Below, piece by piece: positions 54,586-64,000 of a stretch of 64,000 nucleotides of DNA (positions are counted from its first letter, which is position 1; each line of letters opens with the position of its first letter). The position numbers and the translations under genes were made by a program. Origin of the DNA: Petaurus breviceps papuanus (lineage: Eukaryota; Chordata; Mammalia; Diprotodontia; Petauridae). A model generated the notes under the pieces. The model did no database searches. It saw nothing but the letters and a program-made list of their open reading frames with translations, and was not told the origin of the DNA. The stretch lies in contig JAMXIF010001210.1 in assembly GCA_028583685.1 (NCBI GenBank), forward strand, positions 6,308,194 to 6,372,193, given 5' to 3'.

Positions 54586-55734
54586 ATTGGCAAGCCAGGG
54601 TCCCATCAGGGCAATGGCCTACCAGTCAAGGTTTTAAGGGTAACCCTGAGAACTTGTGGAATTTTCTAGTAATGAGCCCTAATCTATGGTTTACTCACAA
54701 TCAATTATCTGCCAGGGTTATTTAACTTTTAGAAAGTATGTTTGCTAAGTAAGTAGATCAAAAAAGGATGTTACAAAACACACACCTCCCCTCCAAACCA
54801 GTTGGATACCCCTTGCCTTGCACACACAAGATCTCTGGGGAGAGTAAGATTTAACTCCGAGATATCACATTGTCAAACGATTGTTTACTGTATTCAAGCT
54901 TTCTATTCAGCTCTAACATAACATTTGCACGGACTGGACCTTGGTGTAAACCTCAAGTAGCACAGCTTCCTTTCATGGGTTCTGAACCATACATTCTCGG
55001 TGAGCTGGCTTATTCATCCCAATCCACACTCTTATTGTCAGGTCTAAATTAGCAGAGGACAACCAACACAGGGGTACAACTCAAAATCTATCAAGTCCTA
55101 GGGGCAATTATTTGGGGTTTATGGTAGAAGAGTGACACATTCCCTTTACTTGTCACTTGAACCCCCATCAGTGTGTTGTACATCTACACAGGGTCAGCCA
55201 CTCACCATTAAATAAAATATGAAATATTTAATAAAAACCAGTAAGACAAAAGCAATGCTAGTCAATACAACATAGTTACTCAATATGAGATAAATATGGG
55301 AAAAATCAATGTAAACAACACAGTGCAAAGGAGACGTCATAGAAAAATTCAGCCTATGCTTATATCAAACCAGTTATATTTTCCTCTCTGTTTTTCCCTT
55401 TCTAATTAGATTATGGTTTGCTAAGAACTAGAAAAGCCTAGAACTCCCCCAAACAAACTCAACCAAACCTCAAAATGTACCATTAAATGGAAAAATAAGA
55501 AGAATTATCTCCTACAGACTATGTAATCATTGTATTATCAAAGATTAAAAGGAAAGAAAAAAAGGGTAAACTTATGGAATCAGAGGTGGGGTTAAAAAAG
55601 GAAGAAAAGTGTTTCAACAAAGCAGAAACAGACTTTTATTTATTGATCATGAGTATTAGGCAAATGCTTTCTCTCTTACCACCCTTGTATTTGTAAAAAG
55701 GAGAGTGGGAATAAAGAGTGGAAAAAGGATAAGA
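54586..55734. other. Unique AT-rich sequence
   Basis: No gene or repeat recognised with confidence. The last ~250 bp may be L1 upstream sequence. Confidence 0.4.
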
Positions 55735-57075
55735 GGACAAGGTAAAAGAAAATACACAATTGGCAATCATAACTACAAATGTGAAAGTTATTTACTCATT
55801 TATAAAATAGAAGAGGATAGGAAAAGGGATTAGAAAATAGAATTCAACTATAGATTGCTTACAAGAAATATGCTTAAAATACAAAGATTCACATAGAGTT
55901 CATCTGATAGGCTAGAAACAAAATCATTATGTCTAGCTGAACTCAAAAAGCAAAAATAGGAGTCACAGTTTCGAATAAAGAGATAAGTAGGGAAATTACA
56001 GTATACTTAAAGGCATCATAAATAATGGGTCAATATCAATAATATATACATAATAAAAATCATGGGATCCAAATGCCTAAAAGAAAAGCTAACTGAACTG
56101 GAGAAAAAATTAATAGTAAAGTTGCATTAATAGGGTACCTCAACATTCCCCTTTCAGACTTTGGCAAATCTAACAAAAAATTAACAAGAATGAAGTTAAG
56201 AACTTGAATGGAATTTTAGGAAATAAAAAATGGAGATGATATATCACTGTTGATTATTGAATGGGAATAAAAAGGAATTTATATACTTCTAAGCTATGTG
56301 TGTTATTTTTACAAAAATTAACCATATTTTGAGGCATGAAGACCTCATCAAAAATTGTAGAAAATAGACATACTAAACACAGCATTTACTGATTGCAAAG
56401 AAATAAAAATTTAATAAATAAATGGTCCTTTAAAATAATTCAAAAGGCATTAGAAATTAAATAATATGAGTCTAAAGAACTGGTGGGTAAAAGAATGAAT
56501 TATAGAAACTAAAGAAAATTTCATCAAAGGAAATGACAATAACGAGATAACACTCAAACTTATAGGATAAAACAAAATAGTAACTTGGGGAAATATCTAT
56601 ATCTCTAAGTATTTTCATTAATAAAAGAGAAAAAGAACACATCAATAAATTAGGAAATGACTAAAAATAAAACTTGAAAGGCAAATCAAATATTCCCAAG
56701 AAAGTAGAAATTCTGAAAATAAAGATTAATAAAATTGTGAGCAAAAAAGAATTGAACTGATAAATGTGGGAACTTGTTTAAAAAAATATAGGAAAAGTTA
56801 GCACTGATTTTGATGAAAGAACAAATTTTCAGCCAATCAGTTAACAAGAATTTCTTAAGTACCTAATATATACTCGTCTTTGTTCATATAAAAAAAAGAG
56901 AATTTACCAAAATTGAAGGGGAAATAAAGGAAATTATTGTTATTCTGTCTAGTTGTATGCTAAAAGAACTGATCTTTTAGAGGAAATGGATGAACACTTA
57001 CAAAAATACAAAGTACCCAGATTACCAAAAGAAAAAGCAGATTAATATTGGAAAATGAAATTGAACAATCCCTTT
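55735..57075 (+). repeat. L1 ORF2 5' half (endonuclease to RT start), degraded
   Basis: The segment shows ggcaatcataactacaaatg, then cttacaagaaatatgcttaa (endonuclease 'LQETH' region equivalent). Further on are gggatccaaatgcctaaaag, ttaaccatattttgaggcat ('DHIL' region equivalent), atatctctaagtattttcat, and gaggaaatggatgaacactt, then acaaaaatacaaagtaccca. Many stops. A short antisense L2-like end sits at about 56835-56880. Confidence 0.82.
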
Positions 57076-58007
57076 CAGGGGCTGGGGTGGTGGAAGATGG
57101 CAGAACAATCAGAAGTCTTACTTCTCTCAAACTGTAAATTAAACTAAAGTGCAATAGTTAAACTTTAACAGAGTTCAACTCTCCTCCATTTACAAGGCTC
57201 CCAACCAGTGGTGTGCTGGTAAATGTTTAACAACCAGCAATCTAGGGGAAAAACAAAACCAAAAACCTCCCCACAACATACTTTTCAGTCTAATCTACAC
57301 TATTAACATTTTCCCATCACTATCTGAAGTATAGAAATTCAACTAAACAATAAATCAAGGCCTGGTTTATAGCATTTTTAAAAAATTTCTGTGGAATAAA
57401 TGCTCATACTGAAAATTTAACAATTGAACTACTCTCGAGAGTCAGCCCATCCCTGCTCCCAATCCTATCTCCAGCCAATTTGCAAAGGTATGTATGTCCA
57501 TGTTCTAATCAGAGACTTCCAAATACAGAACCAGAAACCTTTCTGTCATCTGAGAGCTTCTGCTAGCCTCTTCCAACACAATGCTGTCTGCTTTCCTAAT
57601 TCCTCCTTCTCCTCCTCCTGCTTGCTGGAACCTCCTGGTGTTCAGTGACTCATCTTTCCCTTATAACTTAAAACTCTCAAAAACTTCCTTTTGGTTAGTT
57701 ATGAAATCAACATTCCTTATTTAATCATCCCACGGTCTCCACACAGTTATTTGATTTACAACAGTTCTAAGTTTAACCTCTGAAACTCTAAATAGGGTTA
57801 CATCCAAATGAGCTTATAGTCACTTTGCCCTGCAGTCTCAGTCAGTTCTGGACTCCAATAGGTTTTCTATTTGGTATTGCTACCAATCTGTATCTTTAAG
57901 AGTAAGCCTTGTTTCACTACATGTACATTTTAACAGTTTTACATGGACAAAGGCTCTTTTATGCCTCTTTTTGCAATGAATTGGAAATAATACTTCATAT
58001 CCTTAAC
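57076..58007. other. Unclassified sequence
   Basis: 57080-57260 (ggaagatggcagaacaatca; gtggtgtgctggtaaatgtt) looks repeat-like but I cannot name it. The rest shows nothing firm. Confidence 0.35.
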
Positions 58008-58020
58008 AAATTAATTCTTT

Positions 58021-58184
58021 CTTCCTTTTATTTTTAAAGCATTTGAGGTTAAGTAACTTGCTCAAGGTTACACGGCCAGGTGTTTCTGGGTGGGTGCTAA
58101 GTGTCTGAGCCTGGATTCAATCCCCAGGTCATCTCAACACTGGAGCTGGTGCTCTTACTCACTGTGCTACCTGGCCACCCCAAA
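58021..58184 (-). repeat. WSINE1-like SINE, antisense, with 13 bp target-site duplication
   Basis: The plus strand shows gaggttaagtaacttgctca, aggttacacggccaggtgtt, ggattcaatccccaggtcat, ggagctggtgctcttactca and ctgtgctacctggccacccc. The direct repeat AAATTAATTCTTT occurs at 58008-58020 and 58185-58197. Confidence 0.93.
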
Positions 58185-58197
58185 AAATTAATTCTTT

Positions 58198-58400
58198 TTT
58201 TTTAAGCATATATTTGAGATATGAGACCTTAATCTGTGAAGTTCTCTATAAAATTTCCCCTCAATTTTCTGCTTTCCTTTTAATTTTTACTACATTGGTT
58301 TTATTTGTACAATCTCTTTTCAATTTAATGAAATCCAAATTACCCATTGAAGGGCAAGAACTCTACTTCCCTTCTTTTCATTGGGTACGATTGAGCGAGT
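58198..58400 (-). repeat. L1-like 3' sequence, antisense
   Basis: The segment ctttccttttaatttttact, acattggttttatttgtaca and tcaatttaatgaaatccaaa resembles antisense L1 3' UTR text. Moderately supported. Confidence 0.5.
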
Positions 58401-58639
58401 TGCAAAAGACAAGCATTTGTGACCTACATGTTAGATCTCATTACATCACATTTCCCCTTAACACTCACCTCTCTTCTAATCTTCCCTATTACTACCAAGG
58501 ACAATCAATCCAGTCCTCAGATTCATGACCTCAGTGTCACTGTCTACTTCTCACTCCCTCTTAGTCCATATATCTAATCAGTACCCAAAGTTTATTTTCT
58601 ACTGCTCTCATATGAAAGGGGAAGTACTTTATATTTTAT

Positions 58640-58793
58640 ACACAGAAACATTTACTTAAGCTGGTATTGGAAGTATGAAAACAATTTCAATAGGTTAGAC
58701 ATGGGGGAAGGGCCTTCTAGGCGTAGGGGATATAAGAGCAAATGAATGAAGATAGAAAAGGGAGAGGTGAATGCTAAGTGATAATGAGCCATG
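58640..58793 (-). repeat. L2-derived fragment, antisense
   Basis: The segment ggaagggccttctaggcgta, then aagagcaaatgaatgaagat, resembles the antisense L2 segment with 'ggcattccaggc'. Confidence 0.45.
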
Positions 58794-59042
58794 ATGAGCC
58801 AGCCAGGTGGCACAGGAGATAGAGAACAGGCTTGGATTCAGGAAAACCTGAGTTTGAATGTGACCTCAGATACTTACTAGCTATGTGACCTTGAACAAGT
58901 CATTTAACACTATTTGCCTCAGTTTTCTCATCTGTAAAATGATCTGGAAAAGGAAATGGCAAACCCCTCCAGTACCTTTGCTAAGAAAACTCCAAATGGA
59001 GTCACAAAGAGTTAGACATGACCTAAAAGACTGAACAACAAA
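58794..59042 (+). repeat. Full-length RTE-tailed tRNA SINE
   Basis: The segment shows gccagccaggtggcacagga, ttggattcaggaaaacctga, ctagctatgtgaccttgaac, tctgtaaaatgatctggaaa, ctccagtacctttgctaaga, ggagtcacaaagagttagac and actgaacaacaaac. The last part is the RTE/BovB-type tail. Confidence 0.93.
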
Positions 59043-59854
59043 CTTGTTAAACTCTGCCCAGAATTTGATTAACCACAAAATAAAATCACTTCAACAAATA
59101 ATTACAACTCAAAGAATAAAATGTTTAACAGGAACCCAAAAGGAATAAAATTTCTAATATAGGTCATCTTTCAACTAGAATTAAGATTTAAAATTTGCTT
59201 GCCTTTCCAATTTGGGTTAGATCCTACTGAACAAGCTCCATATAGAGGCTATAAATATGTGGCAAGTAACTGTTATTTTTTTTTTTTTGCTGCTGGCTCA
59301 ATGGAGTTGAGAGAATGAGTCATGGAATTTGAGAAGACATAATCAATTTTAAATTCTAGGGTGTTTGAGTAGTTAATTGGGGTCTTTATACTATTTTAAG
59401 TTAGCTAGACTAGAAAATATTAGCATTCCTCTGTAAAAGAAACAAAGATTCTTCTAATTGCAAATATTTTATCCTCACTTTGAGCTGTATTTTTAATGAT
59501 CTATGGAGTTTACTCCTACTACAAAATCTATGTTTCACAATCTTAAGAAAGTTAAATAAAATAGATCTCAAACTCAAATACTCCAGTGGATCTCTGGTCA
59601 CAACAGTATAGGTACTACTCCAGACAAAACAAATGGCAACCCATGAAGACCTGCCCATCTGGTGGAATATTCATCTATGTCCTCTAATGAGTTCAGCACA
59701 GGGGTTTCAACCAATGTTCTGGAGGCTTTCTTTGAGTTTTCCTGACATTGTGAAGATACCAGCGGAAAACAGGGGACTTCCATTAGTTATCCTTTGCTCT
59801 AGCCATGTAACCAACCTATCTTTTTTTAAATTTTACATTTTTTATGACATAATT
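59043..59854. other. Unique AT-rich sequence
   Basis: Nothing recognised. There is a short T run at 59276-59289. Confidence 0.4.
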
Positions 59855-61190
59855 TACATTGTTTTGCCTTTATCACTTTTTCAATTATATTTTATTTTTT
59901 CAGTCAACAAAAACTAATTTTTTATCCCTCAACCATTGATTTTCTCACCCCCAATCATTGAAAGATAAACAGAAAACTCTTTTTTTATAAATATATGCAG
60001 TCAAGTAAAACAAATTCCCTTCTTGGGCATTCTCCCCCCCAAAAATATGTCTTATTCTGCACCCTTGTTCCAGCACCTCTATATTAGTTGGTGAGTTACA
60101 TGCTTCATCATTGGTCCTCTGGAATCGTGACTGGTCATAGTGTTGATTAGAGTTCTTAAGGCTTCGAAAATTATTTTGTAGTGTTGTTGCTGTATAAATT
60201 ATTCACTTTGTTCTGCTCATTTCACCCTGAATCACTTCATACAAATCTTTACTGATTTCACTGAAACTCCCTTTCATCATTTCTTATGGCTTACTAGTAT
60301 TCCATTACATTCATGCAGCATAATTTATTTGACTTTTCTCCATTTGATAGGCAGTCCCTTAGTTTCCAGTTCTTTGCTGCTATAAAAAAAGTGCTGTTAT
60401 ATCTTTTGCACATACAGGTCCTTCTCTTTCTTTGATCTCTTTGGAGTAGAGGCCTAGTTGTGGTAACACTGGGTCGAAGAAAACATCCAGTTAAGTAATT
60501 TTTGGGACATAACTCCAAATTCCTTTCCAAAATGGCTAGACTAATTTACAACTCCTTCAAAGGTGCACTAAGGTTCCTATTTTCCCACAGCCTCCCCAAC
60601 ATGACATTATCACTTTCTTTCAATTTTGCCCATGTTCATTCTCTCTATTTCTTTATCTTTTCTTGTTGATATGGCTAGCATTTCTAGCATTATATCCAAT
60701 AGTACTAGTTACAATGGACATTCTTGCTTTACTCTTGATCATATTGTAATGTCCCTAACTTCCCAATTATATACAATGCTTGCTCTGGGTTTTACTTAAT
60801 ATATTAATATTATTGATATTTATTAATTAATATAATTAAATAATTATTAAGCATTAATCCCAATTAATTGATCTATTAATATATTAAGGAAAAGTCCATT
60901 AATTCCTAAGTTTTCTAGTGTATTTCTAAAATAAAAAGATACTGTATTTTGTAAAAAGCTCCTTTTTTGTCTATTGATATTATCATACAATTTTGTTGTT
61001 CTTGCTAGTAATATGTTCATTTGTTTATAAATTTTAATTTGTAATATAATTTTATTATTAAATATTTATAAAATCAATTTTCCTAATATTGAACTGGTCT
61101 TTCACTCTTGGTCTAGTCCAACCTGGTAATCCCTTATATAATTCTTCATTTATAATTCATTGTTGCATGATCTTGCCAACATTGTCCTTT
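59855..61190 (-). repeat. L1 ORF2 C-terminal half and 3' end, antisense
   Basis: The minus strand decodes in pieces to VFFDPVLPQLGLYSKEIKE, then NSTFFIAAKNWKLRDCLSN and MNVMEYY (end of ORF2p). Upstream parts show antisense tatccaatagtactagttac, gtattttgtaaaaagctcct and cctaatattgaactggtctt (RT region). There are deletions and stops throughout. Confidence 0.8.
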
Positions 61191-61194
61191 AAGT

Positions 61195-61425
61195 GATGTT
61201 GTTGCTTAGTCATTTTCAGTCGTATCCAACTCTCCATGACCCCATTTGGGGTTTTCTTGGCAGAGACACTGGTGTGGTTTGCCATTTCCAGCTCATTTTA
61301 CAGATGAGGAAACTGAGCAAACAGGGTTAAGTGATTAGCCCAGGGTCACACAGTTAGCAAGTGTCTGAGGCCAGATTTGGACTCAGGCCCAGAGCTCTAG
61401 TCACTGTCCCAGCTTGAGGGATAAT
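61195..61425 (-). repeat. RTE-tailed tRNA SINE, antisense
   Basis: The plus strand shows gatgttgttgcttagtcatt, ttcagtcgtatccaactctc, catgaccccatttggggttt, tcttggcagagacactggtg, cattttacagatgaggaaac, cagggtcacacagttagcaa and gtgtctgaggccagatttgg. It sits next to an RTE copy. Confidence 0.92.
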
Positions 61426-61429
61426 TAGC

Positions 61430-62900
61430 TTCAGTTCTTTGGGGACCATAGAAATCCATGATGCATAGTCATACAAAATCACTGAAAGATATTTTTTTGT
61501 AATAGAAATACAAAATCCAGATTTTATTTCAGGGAGAAGTTTTGGATAATTAAAAGGAGTTTGCAGTTTCCTGAAGGCAATCCAAACTGCTCTCCTGTTA
61601 TACTTTGGGTTCAATTCATTACCTAATTGCATTGTCTGTTCAACATACATTACCTGATGAACTCTAAATGTTGTTCATCTAATAACATATCATAGTTTGG
61701 TCAATGGGCATTCTTTGTCCACTTGGTTTTTTTGTATATGTAGTTAAGCCAAACTCTATACAAAGTGATTATCAGTCCTTTTTAGGAAGATCTGCAAAGT
61801 TCAGATAAAATCAGAACAATGTCATCCACACACAGGAATGTCTGAAAGATCTCACCAGCTATAAAGAAAATTTCTTACTGGGACTCTGGGTAGGATATTC
61901 TTTATGCTTTGCTTAATATTCATGATCAGAATGCCATTAAACAAAGTAATCTCTGTCTTTAAATCTCTCAAGTAGTCTTGTTTAATTTTGTTATATGCAT
62001 TGAAGATGCCTTGATAGAGGAGAGGGTTTAAGGTAGCATTTTGTTTTACTAAATAAAAGGCTCCTTTGTAGTAAACAAATAAGTACAATTTGATCCTGTA
62101 TTATTTATATCTTTCAGCAAAATGTATAATAGTAAAGATGGGGGGCACCTAGGTGGCACAGTGAATAGAACACCCGCCCTGGAGTCAGAAGGACCTGAGT
62201 TCAAATCCAACCTCAGACACTTAACGCAAAAACTAACCATGTGACCTTGGGCAAGTCACTTAACCCCAAATGCCCTGCTTTCCCCCTTCTAAAAAGCAAA
62301 AAAAAAAAAAATAAAGATGATGTCCATATTGGAATATCAAATGAGATAGCTCATCTATCACCTACCAATACCCTCATCAAGGATGCTCTCAATACCTATG
62401 TAGATTATTTTGTTATTAAAAATGTATGCAAACTGCCAAGTAGGAATATCGTCATACATATTTAAGTTGTCTCACTTGTCTTTTTATTTTTGTAGTAATA
62501 AGACCTGATTCCCAAATTCCTTCAAAATTGTGTCATGTCTAGCATAAACCTCTTCTGTGTCCACTTGGTCAAGTCACCTGATTTTCCCATTTTTTTTCCC
62601 TTCAATGCTATTTCCACTTCCTCATGTGAAATATACACGATTATAACATTAGACTCTAAATGTGTGGCTTGACTGTCGTTGACTGCAAAAAGTTTGTTAC
62701 AAAAATCCCTACAATTCTTTTACACCTTCATGTGTTTATTGTCCTCCTAGTTTCATTTTTAAATGTTCTTGGGGAGATTGCTTAGTTGGGTTTCTCACCA
62801 AGCTTTACTTAAACCTAATTCCTTTCTCCACTGCCTCTTACTCTTTTTATGGGGTTCTATAGGAAATCTTTCACCATATTTTGCAATAAGATTTTACCCA
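61430..62900 (-). repeat. RTE (BovB-like) LINE reverse-transcriptase remnant, antisense, with nested SINE
   Basis: The minus strand shows FRVHQVMYVEQTMQLGNELN, then YNRRAVWIAFRKLQTPFN and YPKLLPEIKS, then VILYDYASW. These correspond to RTE 'YLGQT...LNRR.RAGWAAFGKL' and 'VLPVLLYGCETW'. 62310-62840 covers more upstream RT/linker sequence (tcttctgtgtccacttggtc). Stops and frame changes occur throughout. A SINE splits it at 62137-62308. Confidence 0.78.
62137..62308 (+). repeat. Marsupial tRNA-derived SINE nested in RTE
   Basis: The segment shows ggggcacctaggtggcacag, tgaatagaacacccgccctg, gagtcagaaggacctgagtt, gtgaccttgggcaagtcact and taaccccaaatgccctgctt, then (A)13. Flanks agtaaagatg / ataaagatg form a short duplication. 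Confidence 0.92.
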
Positions 62901-63034
62901 TGAGTTTTTATCCTAAACCGGGTTCCCTTGTCTGAGTTACCCACTTGGTAAAGTAAATCAAATGTCTGTTCCCTAAATAAATGACAATATACCCTAAACA
63001 CTGAATACTGAACTGATTAGAAGCAAGGTCAGTT

Positions 63035-63375
63035 TAATCCAACAAATATTTATTAATTGCCTACTATGTGCAAGACATTGTAGTAGGTGCTAGGGATAAA
63101 ATAAAAAACAGTTTACATTCTTTTGGAGGGGAGCTATATATATGTATATGCATATATTCATATATACGAGTGTGTGTATATATATATGCATATACATAAA
63201 GAAAATACAAATTATATTCTAAGTGATATCAGGTGGACAAGAGAAGTAGCTGCTGAGGGATCAGGAAAAGACTCTTAGATATCTCCTGAGTTTAGTTTTG
63301 AAGAGAGCTTGGGTTCCTAAAAGGTACAGGTGAGGAAGAAAAACATTCTGGGCATCAAGGATTACATTTTAAAAA
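63035..63375 (-). repeat. L2 3' region, antisense, with (TA)n patch
   Basis: The segment shows caacaaatatttattaattg, cctactatgtgcaagacatt, gtagtaggtgctagggataa, a TA/CA-rich patch at 63133-63200, then gtgatatcaggtggacaaga and aaacattctgggcatc. Confidence 0.82.
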
Positions 63376-64000
63376 GCATAAAGGTAGGAAATAGAATTTT
63401 ACAATTAAAATCTACCAAAAATAACACAAGAATAGCATGTAATAACAAGGAAAATGCTCTGTCCAGGGGTTTTGTAGCCAGGAAGCTATAGTTCTTTTAA
63501 GACTGGTACCTGCCCTTATACTAAAGGAACTTAATTTAAGAAAGGTTTTCATGGTAGTCTACTTGGAAACCTAGCATGAATTATGGCCATATAAAAAAGG
63601 TGCAGTCAACTCAGTAATGATTAAATTTTTTAAACTTTCATTCTTTACTGTCCAAATGCTCTTTATGTGCTTATTAAAAGAGTGAATCTAAGCCAAAGTC
63701 AGAGTCAGCAGCTCTGTTCCTACATTGAAATGATGAGCCTGTGTGTTTTTCTTGCTATGAAAGACACTAAAACGAAAAGCCACAAATTTGACATTGATTT
63801 TGCAGCCTCATGAGAAAGACAAATTAATCATAGTTTTTCATTCATCAGATTTAAAATATAATTCCAAATCAAATTTTTGTATTCATAATTTATTGGTATT
63901 TATAAATTCTCCTTACTGTAACAAAATGATTTGTTAATTTTTGCTACATGTCATAAAATTTGGTGGCGAAGTTAAATAGGATACATTTATCTCTATGTAC
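63376..64000. other. Unique AT-rich sequence
   Basis: No feature recognised up to the window end. Confidence 0.4.

Noticed and set aside
1-64000. CRISPR arrays, operons, ribosomal RNA or bacterial features
   Set aside because: None seen. The sequence is typical mammalian repeat-rich non-coding DNA.

Overview
This is a 64 kb stretch of mammalian, almost certainly marsupial, intergenic or deep-intronic DNA. The evidence is its repeat content. There are many copies of tRNA-derived marsupial SINEs (consensus start like ggcaGCTAGGTGGCACAGTG), a second, younger-looking SINE of the WSINE1 type, and SINEs that end in an RTE/BovB tail. Marsupial L1 and half-L1 (HAL1-like) elements occur alongside a dense background of old L2, CR1/L3 and MIR copies. 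The WSINE1-like copies favour an Australian (Australidelphian) marsupial, but the species cannot be fixed from sequence alone. I found no intact protein-coding gene, no structural RNA gene, no CRISPR array and no operon-like organisation.

Layout. Positions 1-6.3 kb hold old L2/MIR/SINE fragments, a long GGAA microsatellite and an 81 bp mariner-like MITE. A near full-length HAL1-like element (ORF1 only, no ORF2) occupies about 6.34-9.17 kb and is followed by an antisense L1 3' end with a SINE inside it. Positions 10-16.8 kb are L2/MIR, an inverted-end repeat family and unique DNA. At 16.85-17.52 kb, minus strand, lies a processed pseudogene of NDUFS5 (mitochondrial complex I), nearly intact but with a stop at codon 32. 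Positions 17.5-29 kb are unique DNA plus L2, CR1/L3, RTE and SINE fragments, several nested. A solo LTR-like fossil lies at about 29.28-30.05 kb, then a long L2 (30.1-31.5 kb), then a 100 N gap at 33.60-33.70 kb next to a run of 38 C. An L2 at 35.9-36.7 kb is split by an RTE 3' end that carries a target-site duplication.

The region 37.6-43.4 kb is a LINE cluster. It holds an L1 whose 5' UTR is joined directly to its 3' UTR, an ORF1 fragment, a minus-strand HAL1-like element interrupted by a related LTR fossil, and an L1 ORF2 3' end with a WSINE1-like insertion. Positions 44.7-47.7 kb hold a further inverted-end repeat, L2, MIR and SINE. A CpG-rich 397 bp MITE with near-perfect inverted ends and TA flanks lies at 48.51-48.91 kb. 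Positions 49-54 kb are mostly unique. A 10 N gap at 54.46 kb sits inside an L1-like segment whose sister copy is 2 kb downstream within a longer L1 ORF2 (55.7-57.1 kb). The last 5 kb stack an antisense L1, an RTE-tailed SINE and an antisense RTE reverse-transcriptase remnant.

Nothing here works together as a host gene system. The biology is the history of retrotransposition: LINE machineries (L1, L2, RTE), the SINEs that borrow them, one retrocopied housekeeping mRNA, and a few DNA transposons. No new system is claimed. The items most worth a second look are the HAL1-like pair, the TA-flanked MITE, the NDUFS5 retrocopy and the duplicated sequence at the small assembly gap.
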